A stretch of DNA of 64,000 nucleotides from JAFMPW01 sp041743085 (lineage in GTDB: Bacteria; Bacteroidota; Bacteroidia; Flavobacteriales; Flavobacteriaceae). This document shows, in pieces, positions 45,493 through 55,070 of the stretch. Below the pieces are notes generated by a model that was not told the origin of the DNA, searched no databases, and worked only from the letters and a program-made list of their open reading frames with translations. Within the stretch, counting starts at the first letter, position 1. Each line of letters opens with the position of its first letter. The translations under genes were made by a program, and so were the position numbers. The DNA lies in NCBI GenBank assembly GCA_041743085.1, contig JBGTNL010000029.1:1-64000 (forward strand), written 5' to 3'.

Positions 45493-46662
45493 ATGCAACA
45501 CCCACTGATCACATATCAAACCGAGCTTTCAGGCAACATTGTTCTATTCTGCAGGTTTCTAAGGAAAAAAGGTTTTAACCTTGGCGCCACAGAGGAATCG
45601 GATGCCCTACTCGCTATATCCGAACTGCCAATTGGGGTCGAGAGCACCTTCAAACAGGCCCTTAAGACGGTATTGACAAAAAATAAACATCAATACACGA
45701 GTTTCAACGACCATTATGCCGAATTCTGGAACCAGTTGTCTAATGCAGTTGATTCCAAAATCAGAGAAGAGCGCAGTAAGGAGAACAACCGGTCTGAAAT
45801 TCAAAAGAAAGAGGCGCAATTTGAATCCCTGAAAAACTGGCTTAACCTTAGCCCATCGGAAGATGAAAAAACCATTTCCTCATATAGTGATCTTGAGGTC
45901 CTTACAAAAAAAAACTTTTCTGATCTAAGCGAGGAGGAAATGTACCTAATGATGGGCCTACTAAAAAGATTGGCCAAAAAAGCCGCTCATCAAAAAAGTC
46001 GGTTGAGAAAAATTTCAGCGAGGAAGAGGCATCTCGACATAAAACGCACTGTCCGGGCTAACATGCGCAAGGGCGGGGACATACAACAGCTTATCTTCAG
46101 CGAAAAGAAGGAAAAAAAAATGAAACTGGTGCTGCTTTGCGATGTGAGTAAATCAATGGATCTGTATAGCAGGTTCTTCGTACATCTTATTTATGCCTTT
46201 CAAAATGCCTATGACCGGATCGAAACCTTTGTATTCAGCACAGCCTTGCATAGGGTAACCGAGATCCTGGACAATCAGGAGTTCACAAAGGCCTTCGATA
46301 CCATCTCCGATCGCGTCCCGCATTGGTCCGGGGGCACAACCATTGGAAGTTGTCTGGAGGATTTCACAAATGAATATGGTTATAGCCTGTTAGACAGAAA
46401 GACTATTGTGTTTGTTTTGAGTGATGGCTGGGACACTGGGGAACCACAAATTATAAGGCAGGCCATGAAAACGATTTATAAAAAATCCAGGAAAGTAATC
46501 TGGTTAAATCCACTTGCGGGGAGCACAAATTTTTTCCCGGAAGCCATGGGAATGAAAACCGCCTTACCGTATATAGATGTCTTCACATCCGCTCATAATT
46601 TAGAGAGCCTGAAACATGCGTTACACCTTCTTCCCAAAAGGAGAATATTGAACAACTCATAA
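45493..46662 (+). CDS. coxE: CoxE-like protein with C-terminal von Willebrand A domain
   Basis: The start is taken at the ATG at 45493 (MQHPLITYQTELSGNIVLFC); the frame is open upstream only through a TTG. The first 220 residues are helical and charged (SARKRHLDIKRTVRANMRKG just before the domain). The vWA domain begins MKLVLLCDVSKSMDLYSRFF with a MIDAS D-x-S-x-S pattern, and has GGTTIGSCLEDF and VFVLSDGWDTGEPQ. CoxE works with the MoxR ATPase in maturation of the hydroxylase active site. Confidence 0.88.
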   Translation: MQHPLITYQTELSGNIVLFCRFLRKKGFNLGATEESDALLAISELPIGVESTFKQALKTVLTKNKHQYTSFNDHYAEFWNQLSNAVDSKIREERSKENNRSEIQKKEAQFESLKNWLNLSPSEDEKTISSYSDLEVLTKKNFSDLSEEEMYLMMGLLKRLAKKAAHQKSRLRKISARKRHLDIKRTVRANMRKGGDIQQLIFSEKKEKKMKLVLLCDVSKSMDLYSRFFVHLIYAFQNAYDRIETFVFSTALHRVTEILDNQEFTKAFDTISDRVPHWSGGTTIGSCLEDFTNEYGYSLLDRKTIVFVLSDGWDTGEPQIIRQAMKTIYKKSRKVIWLNPLAGSTNFFPEAMGMKTALPYIDVFTSAHNLESLKHALHLLPKRRILNNS

Positions 46663-46789
46663 ATTACATTACAATTTCTTACCCATTATATCAAGTTAGA
46701 AGTGAAATACTGAAAAACCGTTAAAATAATTCTCAAATTACTGATAATTATCACTTCTTATTTTTATATTAAGGGCAAAATGCCATGCT

Positions 46790-47221
46790 ATGAAAATCAA
46801 CGGGGAATACCGCTTTGAAACCAATCCGGAATCACTTTGGGCTTTGATTATGGACAGGGAAGTATTGGAGCGGATCACCCCGGGCATAAAAACATTGGAG
46901 GAGACGGACACAGATTCCTACAAGGCCATTTCTGAAGTTAAGGTGGGTCCTGTCAGAGGAGAGTTCAAAGGCAATCTCTCCCTGCGAAATAAAGTGGAAA
47001 ATGAGAGTTGTCTGGTGGTTATTGATCAAAAAAGTAAAATGGGTAATGTAGTGGCCGAAATTGACATGCACCTGATAGGGGAAGACGGTAAGACAAGAAT
47101 TGAATATACCGGGGACGCGAAAATGTCAGGGATGCTGGCGACTATGGGGCAGCGCATTATGAGCGGGGTAATTAGCAGTTTGTCTAAACAGTTCTTTCAG
47201 GCACTGGAAGAAGAGGTTTAG
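46790..47221 (+). CDS. coxG: CoxG-like SRPBCC-fold protein
   Basis: A 143-residue protein of the carbon monoxide dehydrogenase subunit G family: INGEYRFETNPESLWALIMD, then RITPGIKTLEETDTDSYKAI, VKVGPVRGEFKGNLSL and IEYTGDAKMSGMLATMGQRI. The Bet v1/START-like fold makes a hydrophobic cavity. CoxG anchors the hydroxylase to the membrane in some CO oxidisers. This version has no long hydrophobic tail, so membrane anchoring is not evident. It lies 71 bp before the iron-sulfur subunit gene. Confidence 0.88.
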   Translation: MKINGEYRFETNPESLWALIMDREVLERITPGIKTLEETDTDSYKAISEVKVGPVRGEFKGNLSLRNKVENESCLVVIDQKSKMGNVVAEIDMHLIGEDGKTRIEYTGDAKMSGMLATMGQRIMSGVISSLSKQFFQALEEEV

Positions 47222-47291
47222 AAACTGCGGTACGGGTACGGTATTTTAAGTTTCTAACGGAATCAGAACACTATTTAAAATCGAATACATC

Positions 47292-47756
47292 ATGAAAATT
47301 TCAGTGACGGTTAACGGGAAAGACTATTCCCATGATATTGAACCCAGGATCAGCCTGGTGCAATACCTAAGGGAGGTACTCGATCTTACGGGTACTCATG
47401 TAGGTTGCGATACAAGCAGTTGTGGTGCGTGTACCATTTCCTTCGATGGGAATGCAGTAAAATCCTGTACACTTTTGGCCGTGCAGTCCGATGGTCACGA
47501 GATCACCACCATTGAAGGGATGGCAAAAAACGGGAAAATGCACCCTATTCAGGAAGCCTTTAAGGAATACCATGGGCTGCAATGCGGTTTCTGTACCCCC
47601 GGGATGGTTATGACCGCTACGGATATTATTGAGCATCATCCTGAACCTACAGAAGATGAAATTCGTCACGGCCTGAAGGGCAATTTTTGCCGTTGCACCG
47701 GCTATCATAATATCATTAAATCTATTCAGCATGCCGCTGAGAAAATCAAAGGATAA
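47292..47756 (+). CDS. coxS: Small [2Fe-2S] subunit of molybdenum hydroxylase
   Basis: The 154-residue protein binds two [2Fe-2S] clusters. The plant-ferredoxin-type cluster has Cys39, Cys44, Cys47 and Cys59 (HVGCDTSSCGACTISFDG, then KSCT). The alpha-helical cluster has Cys98, Cys101, Cys133 and Cys135 (LQCGFCTPGM and FCRCTGYHNI). It passes electrons from the molybdopterin site to FAD. Its stop is 2 bp before the start of the large subunit, so they are coupled. Confidence 0.95.
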   Translation: MKISVTVNGKDYSHDIEPRISLVQYLREVLDLTGTHVGCDTSSCGACTISFDGNAVKSCTLLAVQSDGHEITTIEGMAKNGKMHPIQEAFKEYHGLQCGFCTPGMVMTATDIIEHHPEPTEDEIRHGLKGNFCRCTGYHNIIKSIQHAAEKIKG

Positions 47757-47758
47757 TC

Positions 47759-50119
47759 ATGGGAAGTTTTATAGGAAAATCAGTAAAAAGACGTGAAGAT
47801 GCCCGTTTCCTTAAAGGAGCAGGTAGATACACGGACGACATTAAGTTGCCCGGAATGACCCAGGCGGCATTCGTAAGAAGTCCGTATGCACATGCCAAAG
47901 TACTGAGCATTGATACCTCTGCCGCGGAAAAGGCCGAGGGAGTTGTCGCGGTGTTCACGGCCAAAGATGGTTGTGGTCAATACGGAGTGCCTTGTGGTTG
48001 GCAGGTTGATTTTAAGAACGGAGACACCATGCGAGAACCGGTTCATCCGTTATTGGCCGGGGATAAGATAAGGCATCTTGGGGAAGCTGTGGCCATAGTC
48101 ATCGCGGAGAGCCTTGAGCAGGCGCGTGATGCAGCCGAATTGGTTGAAGTGGATTATGAAGAGTTAGCTGCGGTTACCGATCCCGGAAAGGCGATGGAAG
48201 AAGGGGCGCCGCTTGTCCATGATGATTGGGAAGACAATGCGGCTTTTGACTGGTGTATCGGCAATGACAGGGCCGAGGTAGAAGCTGCCCTGGAAAAGGC
48301 GCATCACGTTACGGAAATGGAATTTCGCAATCAGCGCCTGGCACCCAATGCCATGGAACCCAGAAGCTATATTGCAGATTATGATGTAAACGGGGATAAA
48401 TGGACACTTTACACGAGCACTCAAAATCCTCATTTGATCCGTTTGCTGCTCTGTGCATTTGCATTGGGCATCCCAGAGCATAAAGTCCGGGTGGTGTCCC
48501 GGGATGTAGGGGGCGGTTTCGGCAGTAAAGTTTATCACTATACGGAAGAGGCCTTGCTGACCTGGGCGTCAAAGGAAATAGGCAGGCCGGTTAAATGGAC
48601 CTCGGACAGAAGTGAGGCCTTCCTGACAGATGCACACGGCAGGGACCATGTGGTAAAATCAAGGATGGGCTTCGATAAAGAAGGTAATATTGTGGCGCAC
48701 CTTACGGATGAATACTGTGCCATGGGAGCTTATCTTTCCACATTTGCGCCGGCTATTCCCACCTATTTGCATGGAACCTTGTTTCAGGGGGTGTACACCA
48801 CCCCGTTAATTCATTTGAATGTGGTGGCCCCGTTTACACATACGGTTCCTGTAGATGCTTACAGGGGTGCCGGCAGGCCGGAAGCAACTTACCTTCTGGA
48901 AAGGATCATTTCAAAAGGAGCGCGGGAAATGGGAATGGACCCCGTGGAAATCAGGTTTAAGAATTTTATTCCGGCATTTGATGGTGTGGAACAGCCCGGT
49001 TACCAAACCCAGGTTGCCCTGCAATATGATAGCGGAAACTATGAGGGGACTTTAAAACGGGGGTTGGAAATGCTGGGTTATGAGGATTTCAGAAAAGAAC
49101 AGGAAGAGGCACGTAAAAATGGGAAATTGCTGGGTGTCGGATTCTCAACCTACATTGAAGGTTGCGGTATTGCACCTTCAGCCGTGGTAGGTGCTTTAGG
49201 CGCGAGGGCCGGACTGTACGAAGTAGGGCAGGTACGCGTGCAACCTACCGGAAAAGTATCGGTCTTCACTGGCTCCCATTCACATGGCCAGGGGCATGAG
49301 ACAGTCTTTGCCCAGTTCGTGGCAGACAAATTGGGAATTCCCATGGATGATGTGGAAATAGAACACGGGGATACCGATCAGGTGGCCTTTGGAATGGGTA
49401 CCTATGGCTCCAGAAGTCTGGCAGTAGGGGGGAGCGCCATTATTAAAAGTGTGGAAAAGATATTAGAGAAAGGCGCTAAAATTGCGGCCCATAAACTGGA
49501 GGCCGCTGAAGAAGATCTGGAATACGCCGAGGGTAAGTGGACGGTGAAGGGGACGGATAAGTCCGTTTCTTTTGGGGATGTTTCCCTTACCGCCTATGTC
49601 CCACATGACTACCCCGAAGGACTGGAGCCCGGGCTCGACTTTTCAAGTTTTTACGATCCGGTTAATTTTACCTATCCTTTTGGAGCCCACATTGCCGTTG
49701 TAGAAGTGGATAAGGATACCGGCAGAGTACGGCTAAAACGATTTATTGCCTGCGATGATGTCGGAAATGTAATGAACCCCATGATCGTGGAAGGGCAAAT
49801 ACATGGGGGGGTGGCCCAGGGAATTGGTCAGGCGCTTTTGGAAGAGGTGGTTTATGACACCAGCGGCCAGATGATCAGCGGCTCCTATATGGATTATGCC
49901 ATACCAAGGGCAGACGACTTGCCGATGATAGAAACGGACAGGACGGTTACACCTTGCCCGCATAATCCGCTTGGTGTAAAAGGAGCGGGAGAGGCCGGTG
50001 CCATTGGGGCAACGCCGGCTGTGGTGAATGCAGTTGTGGATGCCCTGGCGCATTTGGGGGTAACCGACATTCAAATGCCTTTGACCCCGCAACGGGTTTG
50101 GAAAGCCATGCAGAATTAG
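47759..50119 (+). CDS. coxL: Molybdopterin-binding large subunit, form II (not true CO dehydrogenase)
   Basis: The xanthine dehydrogenase-type large subunit has 786 residues: SVKRREDARFLKGAGRYTDD, then GGGFGSKVYHYTEEAL. Molybdopterin-binding motifs are SHGQGHETVFAQFVADKLG and KGAGEAGAIGATPAVVNAV, the latter with the catalytic Glu. The active-site loop near residue 367 reads AYRGAGR, the form II signature, instead of AYxCSFR, which marks form I CO dehydrogenase with a Mo-Cu site. It is more likely to oxidise another substrate (aldehyde, N-heterocycle or organic acid); CO oxidation is unproven for this form. The gene is the core of a six-gene cluster. Confidence 0.93.
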   Translation: MGSFIGKSVKRREDARFLKGAGRYTDDIKLPGMTQAAFVRSPYAHAKVLSIDTSAAEKAEGVVAVFTAKDGCGQYGVPCGWQVDFKNGDTMREPVHPLLAGDKIRHLGEAVAIVIAESLEQARDAAELVEVDYEELAAVTDPGKAMEEGAPLVHDDWEDNAAFDWCIGNDRAEVEAALEKAHHVTEMEFRNQRLAPNAMEPRSYIADYDVNGDKWTLYTSTQNPHLIRLLLCAFALGIPEHKVRVVSRDVGGGFGSKVYHYTEEALLTWASKEIGRPVKWTSDRSEAFLTDAHGRDHVVKSRMGFDKEGNIVAHLTDEYCAMGAYLSTFAPAIPTYLHGTLFQGVYTTPLIHLNVVAPFTHTVPVDAYRGAGRPEATYLLERIISKGAREMGMDPVEIRFKNFIPAFDGVEQPGYQTQVALQYDSGNYEGTLKRGLEMLGYEDFRKEQEEARKNGKLLGVGFSTYIEGCGIAPSAVVGALGARAGLYEVGQVRVQPTGKVSVFTGSHSHGQGHETVFAQFVADKLGIPMDDVEIEHGDTDQVAFGMGTYGSRSLAVGGSAIIKSVEKILEKGAKIAAHKLEAAEEDLEYAEGKWTVKGTDKSVSFGDVSLTAYVPHDYPEGLEPGLDFSSFYDPVNFTYPFGAHIAVVEVDKDTGRVRLKRFIACDDVGNVMNPMIVEGQIHGGVAQGIGQALLEEVVYDTSGQMISGSYMDYAIPRADDLPMIETDRTVTPCPHNPLGVKGAGEAGAIGATPAVVNAVVDALAHLGVTDIQMPLTPQRVWKAMQN

Positions 50120-50275
50120 TTAAAGAGGTGAAAGTAAGAGGGTTGGTATAATTAATTGACAATATCCAGATTGAAGTTTGGTGTTTGGAATTTAAGCTGT
50201 TACTGTTTACAAATCTCTGTCTCTTTCATCCCTAAAATGGACCAACTCTAAAATTTAAATAATAAAACTAAAAAC

Positions 50276-51076
50276 ATGATACCAGCAAAGTTTGATTATG
50301 TAAAAGCTTCTTCAGTTAGCGAGGCCATAGATTTATTAGACAAGCATGGCTTTGATGCAAAGATCTTATCCGGGGGCCATAGCCTGATTCCTGCAATGAA
50401 ATTACGCCTCAACAGGCCCGAGATCCTTATTGATATCAACGGGATTGAAGGCATGAATGTGATTAAAGAAGAGGGTGATGAAATTGTAATAGGTGCCAAT
50501 TGTACCCATAGTCAGATCCTGTATTCGGCGGTGCTCAAGGATAAATTGAATATTCTGGTACAAGCCGCGGATACTGTGGGTGATGTGCAGGTGAGAAATA
50601 GAGGGACCATAGGCGGAAGCCTGGCCCACGCCGACCCTTCCGCAGATTATCCGGCAGTTGTGCTGGCCTGTGAAGCAAAGATTGAAGTTGAAGGAAAAAG
50701 CGGCAGGAGAACGATAGAAGCGGCCGATTTTTTTCAGGGAATATTTACTACTGCGCTGAAGGATGATGAACTTATCACGGCCATACGGTTTCCTAAAACA
50801 GAGAAGGGCACCTATCTGAAATTTTACCAATCGGCTTCCCGTTTTGCCGTAGTTGGCGTAGCGGTTGTAAGAGAGGGAGATGCCGTTAAGGTAGGTATAA
50901 CCGGAACAGCGCACACTCCGTACAGGGCAACAGCCGTGGAGAAGGCATATAATGGAAGTAGTGATGCCGCGTCGCATGCCGTGGACGGGGTGGAGGTGAT
51001 GAGCGATCACTTTGCGGACGAAGAATATCGTTCACACCTTACTAAAGCAATGGTGAAAAAGGCTTTGGAGGCTTAA
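50276..51076 (+). CDS. coxM: FAD-binding medium subunit of molybdenum hydroxylase
   Basis: The 266-residue FAD-binding domain shows the family phrases AKILSGGHSLIPAMKLRLNR near residue 29, GANCTHSQIL and RNRGTIGGSLAHADPSADYP near residue 110. Both glycine-rich loops wrap the FAD pyrophosphate. The C-terminal CODH_FAD_C part contains TGTAHTPYRATAVEKAY. The subunit transfers electrons from the Fe-S subunit to an acceptor. It is 157 bp downstream of the large subunit gene and ends the cluster (order D-E-G-S-L-M). Confidence 0.93.
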   Translation: MIPAKFDYVKASSVSEAIDLLDKHGFDAKILSGGHSLIPAMKLRLNRPEILIDINGIEGMNVIKEEGDEIVIGANCTHSQILYSAVLKDKLNILVQAADTVGDVQVRNRGTIGGSLAHADPSADYPAVVLACEAKIEVEGKSGRRTIEAADFFQGIFTTALKDDELITAIRFPKTEKGTYLKFYQSASRFAVVGVAVVREGDAVKVGITGTAHTPYRATAVEKAYNGSSDAASHAVDGVEVMSDHFADEEYRSHLTKAMVKKALEA

Positions 51077-51300
51077 ACACTTGCCGTGGATATTTGATTG
51101 CGCACCAAATTTTGCAATGGTAGTAGCAGGTTGGAGAAATTGCCATCTCCAGATTTTCTTTACAACTGGAATTGCGAGGTATGCCGAAAGCTCGAACGGG
51201 CTGACGCTCTCTGTGCAGGTTGTGAATTTCCCTTCGTATTTGCGGTTGAGAGTCACAAAGTATCGTTTCCAAACACATGGTTTCGTAGCCTTAATAAATC

Positions 51301-52040
51301 CTATTCCATTTGAATATTGCAGCGCTCGTAAGGGGTAGGGGTGTCCGGCAACTTTCCTAAACCCCAGCTTGCGGTAGGGGCTTATAGCAGGCTTTAGAAT
51401 AGTATTGCTATCCAGGTAGATCTTTTTCGCATTCAGGGATTCCGCCTTTTCAACAATCGCCTTCCCCAGCAACCAGCCAATGCCTTTTCCCTGTGCTTTA
51501 GATGAAACACCCATTTTGGCCAGTTCATAGTCGTATTCGGGGTGATTGATTGGTCTCAATCGTTAGTTGAAACCCTGCCTACCGCGGGCAGGTATACACT
51601 TTAGTGCAAGACTTCCGGTTTCTAAAAACTTTTTTCGAATAGGTTAATAGTTATTGGTTAACCGTTAATGGTATGATAGCAACTATTAACGATTAACATT
51701 TAACCAAAGCCTGCCCGTGCCCCGCCAGAACGACTTGTCGGGCTGGCGTTCAGGCGGGCAATTCCATTGCCTTTCAAAACCTCAGCCATAGGACGGACAG
51801 GCATGGATTATCAATCCATGGGATTGTTTAGTTTTATCAGTGCGCAAACGCCAACAGTTTCTCCTTCATAAAGCGCAACCAAAATATACCCCTCCTTATC
51901 ACGGATGTATTCTTTGGGATGGTCTAATGCCCCTGGTCCATTTCTTCCATCTTGAAGTATTTTCGGATCCACTCTTCATTCAAACGTTTAAAATCTTACC
52001 GGTATTTTTGCCGGTAGTTTACAATTTTCACTTTTTGGGA
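51301..52040 (-). pseudogene. GNAT acetyltransferase gene destroyed by insertion, stop and frameshift
   Basis: Two minus-strand parts belong to one GNAT gene. The N-terminal part (51811-52040) reads DFKRLNEEWIRKYFKMEEMD, then DKEGYILVALYEGETVGVCA and ends LNNPMD with a stop. An in-frame TAA just before DFKRL replaces what is probably a Gln codon (NYRQKYR-stop-DFKRL). The C-terminal part (51301-51552) resumes NHPEYDYELAKMGVSSKAQG with the acetyl-CoA loop QGKGIGWLLG. It ends GFRKVAG and then needs a frame change to PYERCNIQME before its stop. About 260 bp of hairpin-rich sequence lies between the two parts. It is dead. Confidence 0.85.
51553..51810. mobile_element. Hairpin-rich insert inside the GNAT gene
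   Basis: The approximately 260-bp insert has no ORF. It contains the hairpin CCTGCC-TACCGCG-GGCAGG (51574-51592), an inverted AT-rich block around GGTTAACCGTTAATGG, and a GC-rich stem with CGCCAG/CTGGCG arms (51725-51750 region). Such content suggests a small non-autonomous repeat element. Exact ends and target-site duplication are not clear. Confidence 0.45.
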
Positions 52041-52068
52041 CACTCGCTGTAGGGTGATGATCACCACC

Positions 52069-53031
52069 TTAGTCCAATTCTGACCAAATCCTTTCAATCA
52101 GCGATTTAGTTGCTCTGATCCCATCCGCTTCGCTCAATTCTTCTCCCTCATATTCTATGCCGATATACCCGTTGAAATTTGAATCCTTTACGAGTTGCAG
52201 CAATTTGGGATAATTCAATAAGGTTTCGTTTCCGTCTTTATCAAACTCGTAAGATTTGGCGCTCACACCTTTTGCATAGGGTAGAAAATCGGATACGCCT
52301 GTATAGTGCTCATAGACCTCCGTGCATTGATTATTCATTGTACTTCCCCATTCGGCGCTCAGACACCAGTTGCCAAAGTCGGGAAGGGTTCCCAGCCATG
52401 GATTATCCACTGCCCTGATAACGTCCACCATAAACTTTCCATCGGAAGTATGCAGCCCGTGATTTTCAACAAGCACGTTTATTTCTTCTTTCTCCCCATA
52501 GGCCACCAACTCCCCAAGGCCATCTACCAGGGCCGCATGAAGCGCTTCCCTTGTTCCTTTCCCGAAAGCATTGACCCTGATGGAATGACAATCAAGTATT
52601 CTGGCGGCGCGGATCCATTTGTAATGATTTTCTACCGCGGATTTTCGGGCTGCCTCATCCGGGTCGCCAAGCTCTCCTTCGTTATCAACCATGATCAGCA
52701 GACTCTTCACACCTTCATCATTGGCCCTTTTTTTCATCTGAGACCAGAATTTTTGGTTTTTTGCCTGTGCCGTATAGAATTGATTTACATATTCTACGGC
52801 TGATATCCCGTAGCTGTTTTTTGCAACAGCTGCGAAATCCTCTGCTTTTAGTTCGCCCTTCCCCAACGCCCTGTGCAGGGACCATTGTGCCAGTGATAGT
52901 TTTAGCTCCTTCCCGGATGAATTTGCAAGGGTTTCGGCCCCATATGACATATATGACGACAGGGAAAGTGCAGTGACACCCAAGAATGTATTTTTCAAAA
53001 AGTTTCTTCTATTATTTATTGAATGGCCCAT
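52069..53031 (-). CDS. Tat-exported sugar phosphate isomerase/epimerase-like TIM barrel
   Basis: A twin-arginine leader (NNRRNFLKNTFLGVTALSLS) precedes an AP-endonuclease-2-type TIM barrel. Typical strands are LKLSLAQWSLHRALGKGEL, GISAVEYVNQFYTAQ, NVLVENHGLHTSDGKFMVDV with likely metal ligand Glu, and YIGIEYEGEELSEADGIRAT at the end with Glu. The family contains hydroxypyruvate isomerase and inosose dehydratase-like enzymes. Bacteroidota often export such proteins to the periplasm for sugar or inositol catabolism. It starts 12 bp downstream of the S9 peptidase stop, in the same orientation. Confidence 0.85.
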   Translation of the reverse strand: MGHSINNRRNFLKNTFLGVTALSLSSYMSYGAETLANSSGKELKLSLAQWSLHRALGKGELKAEDFAAVAKNSYGISAVEYVNQFYTAQAKNQKFWSQMKKRANDEGVKSLLIMVDNEGELGDPDEAARKSAVENHYKWIRAARILDCHSIRVNAFGKGTREALHAALVDGLGELVAYGEKEEINVLVENHGLHTSDGKFMVDVIRAVDNPWLGTLPDFGNWCLSAEWGSTMNNQCTEVYEHYTGVSDFLPYAKGVSAKSYEFDKDGNETLLNYPKLLQLVKDSNFNGYIGIEYEGEELSEADGIRATKSLIERIWSELD

Positions 53032-53042
53032 ATTCCCGTCAT

Positions 53043-55070
53043 CTATTTTTTATCCCCGTATTTTTCAAACCAGGCCAGAACACTGGCAAGCTTGGCAATT
53101 AGGTTGCTGGGTTTATTGGCAATTCCGTGAGATGCACCCGGAATTCGGACCATTGCTGTTTCCACTTCCTCCAGTTTGAGAGCAGCATAGAATTGTTCCG
53201 ATTCTGCGATAGGTGTGCGGTAGTCTTCCTCACCGGTCAAAAGCATGGTAGGTGTGGTTACATTGCCCACATAGGAGATAGGAGAGCGCGCTAAATAGGT
53301 AGAAGGATCCTCCCAGGGTTTGTTGGGAAACCAGTATTTGCTAAAGAACCCCGGGCCATCAGCATACAGTACGAAGCTATACCAGTTGATAACCGGTTTT
53401 GCCACTACAGCGGCCCGGAACCTATCTGTTTTACCGACGATCCAGGCGGTAAGCACTCCGCCACCACTGCCTCCTGTGACAAATAGATTTTCCTCATCTA
53501 TGAAGCCTTTGGCAATAGCTGCATCCACACCGGACATTAAGTCCTCGTAATCGTGGTTAGGATAATCATGATGGATGAGGTTTCCAAATTCTTCTCCATA
53601 ACCGGTACTTCCCCTTGGATTGGTATACAGGACCACATAGCCCGCTGCAGCGTACAATTGAATTTCAGCAGAAAAGACAGGGCCGTAACTGGCAAACGGA
53701 CCGCCGTGGATCTCGAGAATCATGGGATACTTTTTAGCAGGATCAAAATCGGGCGGAGTGACCAGCCAGCCCTGCACTTCCCTTTGGTCAAAGGAAGATT
53801 TCCATGTCATCTCTTCAACCTTGCCAATTTTCCGGAAGGAGAACAGGTCTTCGTTCAGGTTTGTAATTCTTTTGGAATCTTTTTTGTCCGAGACGGCAAG
53901 GTCTGCAGGGTGGTCGGCAGTGCCAAGGGTATAAGCAAGATGACCATTATTGGCTACCGAGTAGGAAGCCGCGTTATAGGGCCTGCCCAGAGATAGCCCA
54001 CCCAAATTTCCGGCCAGCGTTGTTACTTTTTCGTTTAATGTTATATACCCGATCTTGGTTTCACCCCTGTCATCATATTGAAAGTACAACCCTTTACCGT
54101 CAGCATCCCATTTGGGATCCTGGATATCCCGGTCGAACGCTGCGGATAGTAGTTGCGAATTACTGCCATCAGTATTCATAACATATAATCTTGTAAGCTG
54201 ATAGCCCTGATACCGGTCATCAAAACCGGTATAGGCTATCATCTTACCATCTGGCGATAGAACAGGGCCATCATCGGGACCTTGTCTTGTGGTCAGTGCT
54301 TTCACCGCGCCGCTATTACTATCAATTTCGTAAACCTCGCTGTTATTCGGATCCAATTCATGGGTATCGTGCAGGTTGGCGGAGAAATACAATTTTCGGT
54401 TATCAGAAGACCAGGCGGGTGTATCGTGATCGAATTTTGAATCGGTCAGTTGGCGGGGTGTACCGCCATCAGTGGATATAATGAAGATTTGATCATTCCC
54501 GCTTTTCAAATAGCCCTGCCCATCCCCACGATAATTCATTTGATCTATGTATACCGGGGGCTCATTCCATTTGGCGCCTTCCGGCTTGGGCGGCATTTTC
54601 ACAATGGATTCTGCCTTGGTGGGGACAAACATTGTGAAGGCAAGATATTGGTCGTCCGAAGACCAGCTTATCTCACTAGGGGAATTGGGAGTGTTGGTGA
54701 GCACTACGTTCTCCCTGGTATCTAACCACATCATGTACAATTTCATTTTGTCATCGGCCATGTTGGACCTAAAAGCCAGTTTTTTGCCATCATGGGACCA
54801 CTTTGGAGAAGCATCATTTTGATTACCGGTGGTCAAAGGCCGATTATTGCTTCCGTCAAAATTTACGATCCATAGATTGGAAAGATTCTTGTCTGTCATG
54901 ATATCCTTGTAGTTACGGACATAGACGATCTTCGATCCATCCAGGGATATCTGTGGATCGGAAACATATTCCATATCAAATATATCAGTTAGTTCCAGAT
55001 TTGATTTTACCTGGCAATGTCCGGCGGAGAGAAGCCCGATAAAAAGAATGGCTAATAACACATTTTTCAT
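53043..55070 (-). CDS. Secreted S9 (prolyl oligopeptidase-type) peptidase
   Basis: A signal peptide (MKNVLLAILFIGLLSAGHCQ) is followed by a beta-propeller of WD40/TolB-like repeats (SPKWSHDGKKLAFRSNMADD and SPDGKMIAYTGFDDRYQGYQ). The alpha/beta hydrolase domain starts near residue 440. The nucleophile is GGSGGGVLTAW (about residue 533), the Asp is in GEEDYRTPIAES, and the His is in IPGASHGIAN. Enzymes of this branch cut dipeptides or acylated amino acids from peptides. It is the largest gene in its stretch and stands alone with the isomerase-like gene downstream. Confidence 0.93.
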   Translation of the reverse strand: MKNVLLAILFIGLLSAGHCQVKSNLELTDIFDMEYVSDPQISLDGSKIVYVRNYKDIMTDKNLSNLWIVNFDGSNNRPLTTGNQNDASPKWSHDGKKLAFRSNMADDKMKLYMMWLDTRENVVLTNTPNSPSEISWSSDDQYLAFTMFVPTKAESIVKMPPKPEGAKWNEPPVYIDQMNYRGDGQGYLKSGNDQIFIISTDGGTPRQLTDSKFDHDTPAWSSDNRKLYFSANLHDTHELDPNNSEVYEIDSNSGAVKALTTRQGPDDGPVLSPDGKMIAYTGFDDRYQGYQLTRLYVMNTDGSNSQLLSAAFDRDIQDPKWDADGKGLYFQYDDRGETKIGYITLNEKVTTLAGNLGGLSLGRPYNAASYSVANNGHLAYTLGTADHPADLAVSDKKDSKRITNLNEDLFSFRKIGKVEEMTWKSSFDQREVQGWLVTPPDFDPAKKYPMILEIHGGPFASYGPVFSAEIQLYAAAGYVVLYTNPRGSTGYGEEFGNLIHHDYPNHDYEDLMSGVDAAIAKGFIDEENLFVTGGSGGGVLTAWIVGKTDRFRAAVVAKPVINWYSFVLYADGPGFFSKYWFPNKPWEDPSTYLARSPISYVGNVTTPTMLLTGEEDYRTPIAESEQFYAALKLEEVETAMVRIPGASHGIANKPSNLIAKLASVLAWFEKYGDKK

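Noticed and set aside
47759..50119. True form I CO dehydrogenase large subunit
   Set aside because: The active-site loop is AYRGAGR instead of AYxCSFR.
51032..51559. A 175-codon minus-strand frame that starts as an acetyltransferase and continues past it
   Set aside because: Only the first half is GNAT. The rest reads out of frame across the coxM 3' end. The real gene is the broken pseudogene at 51301-52040.
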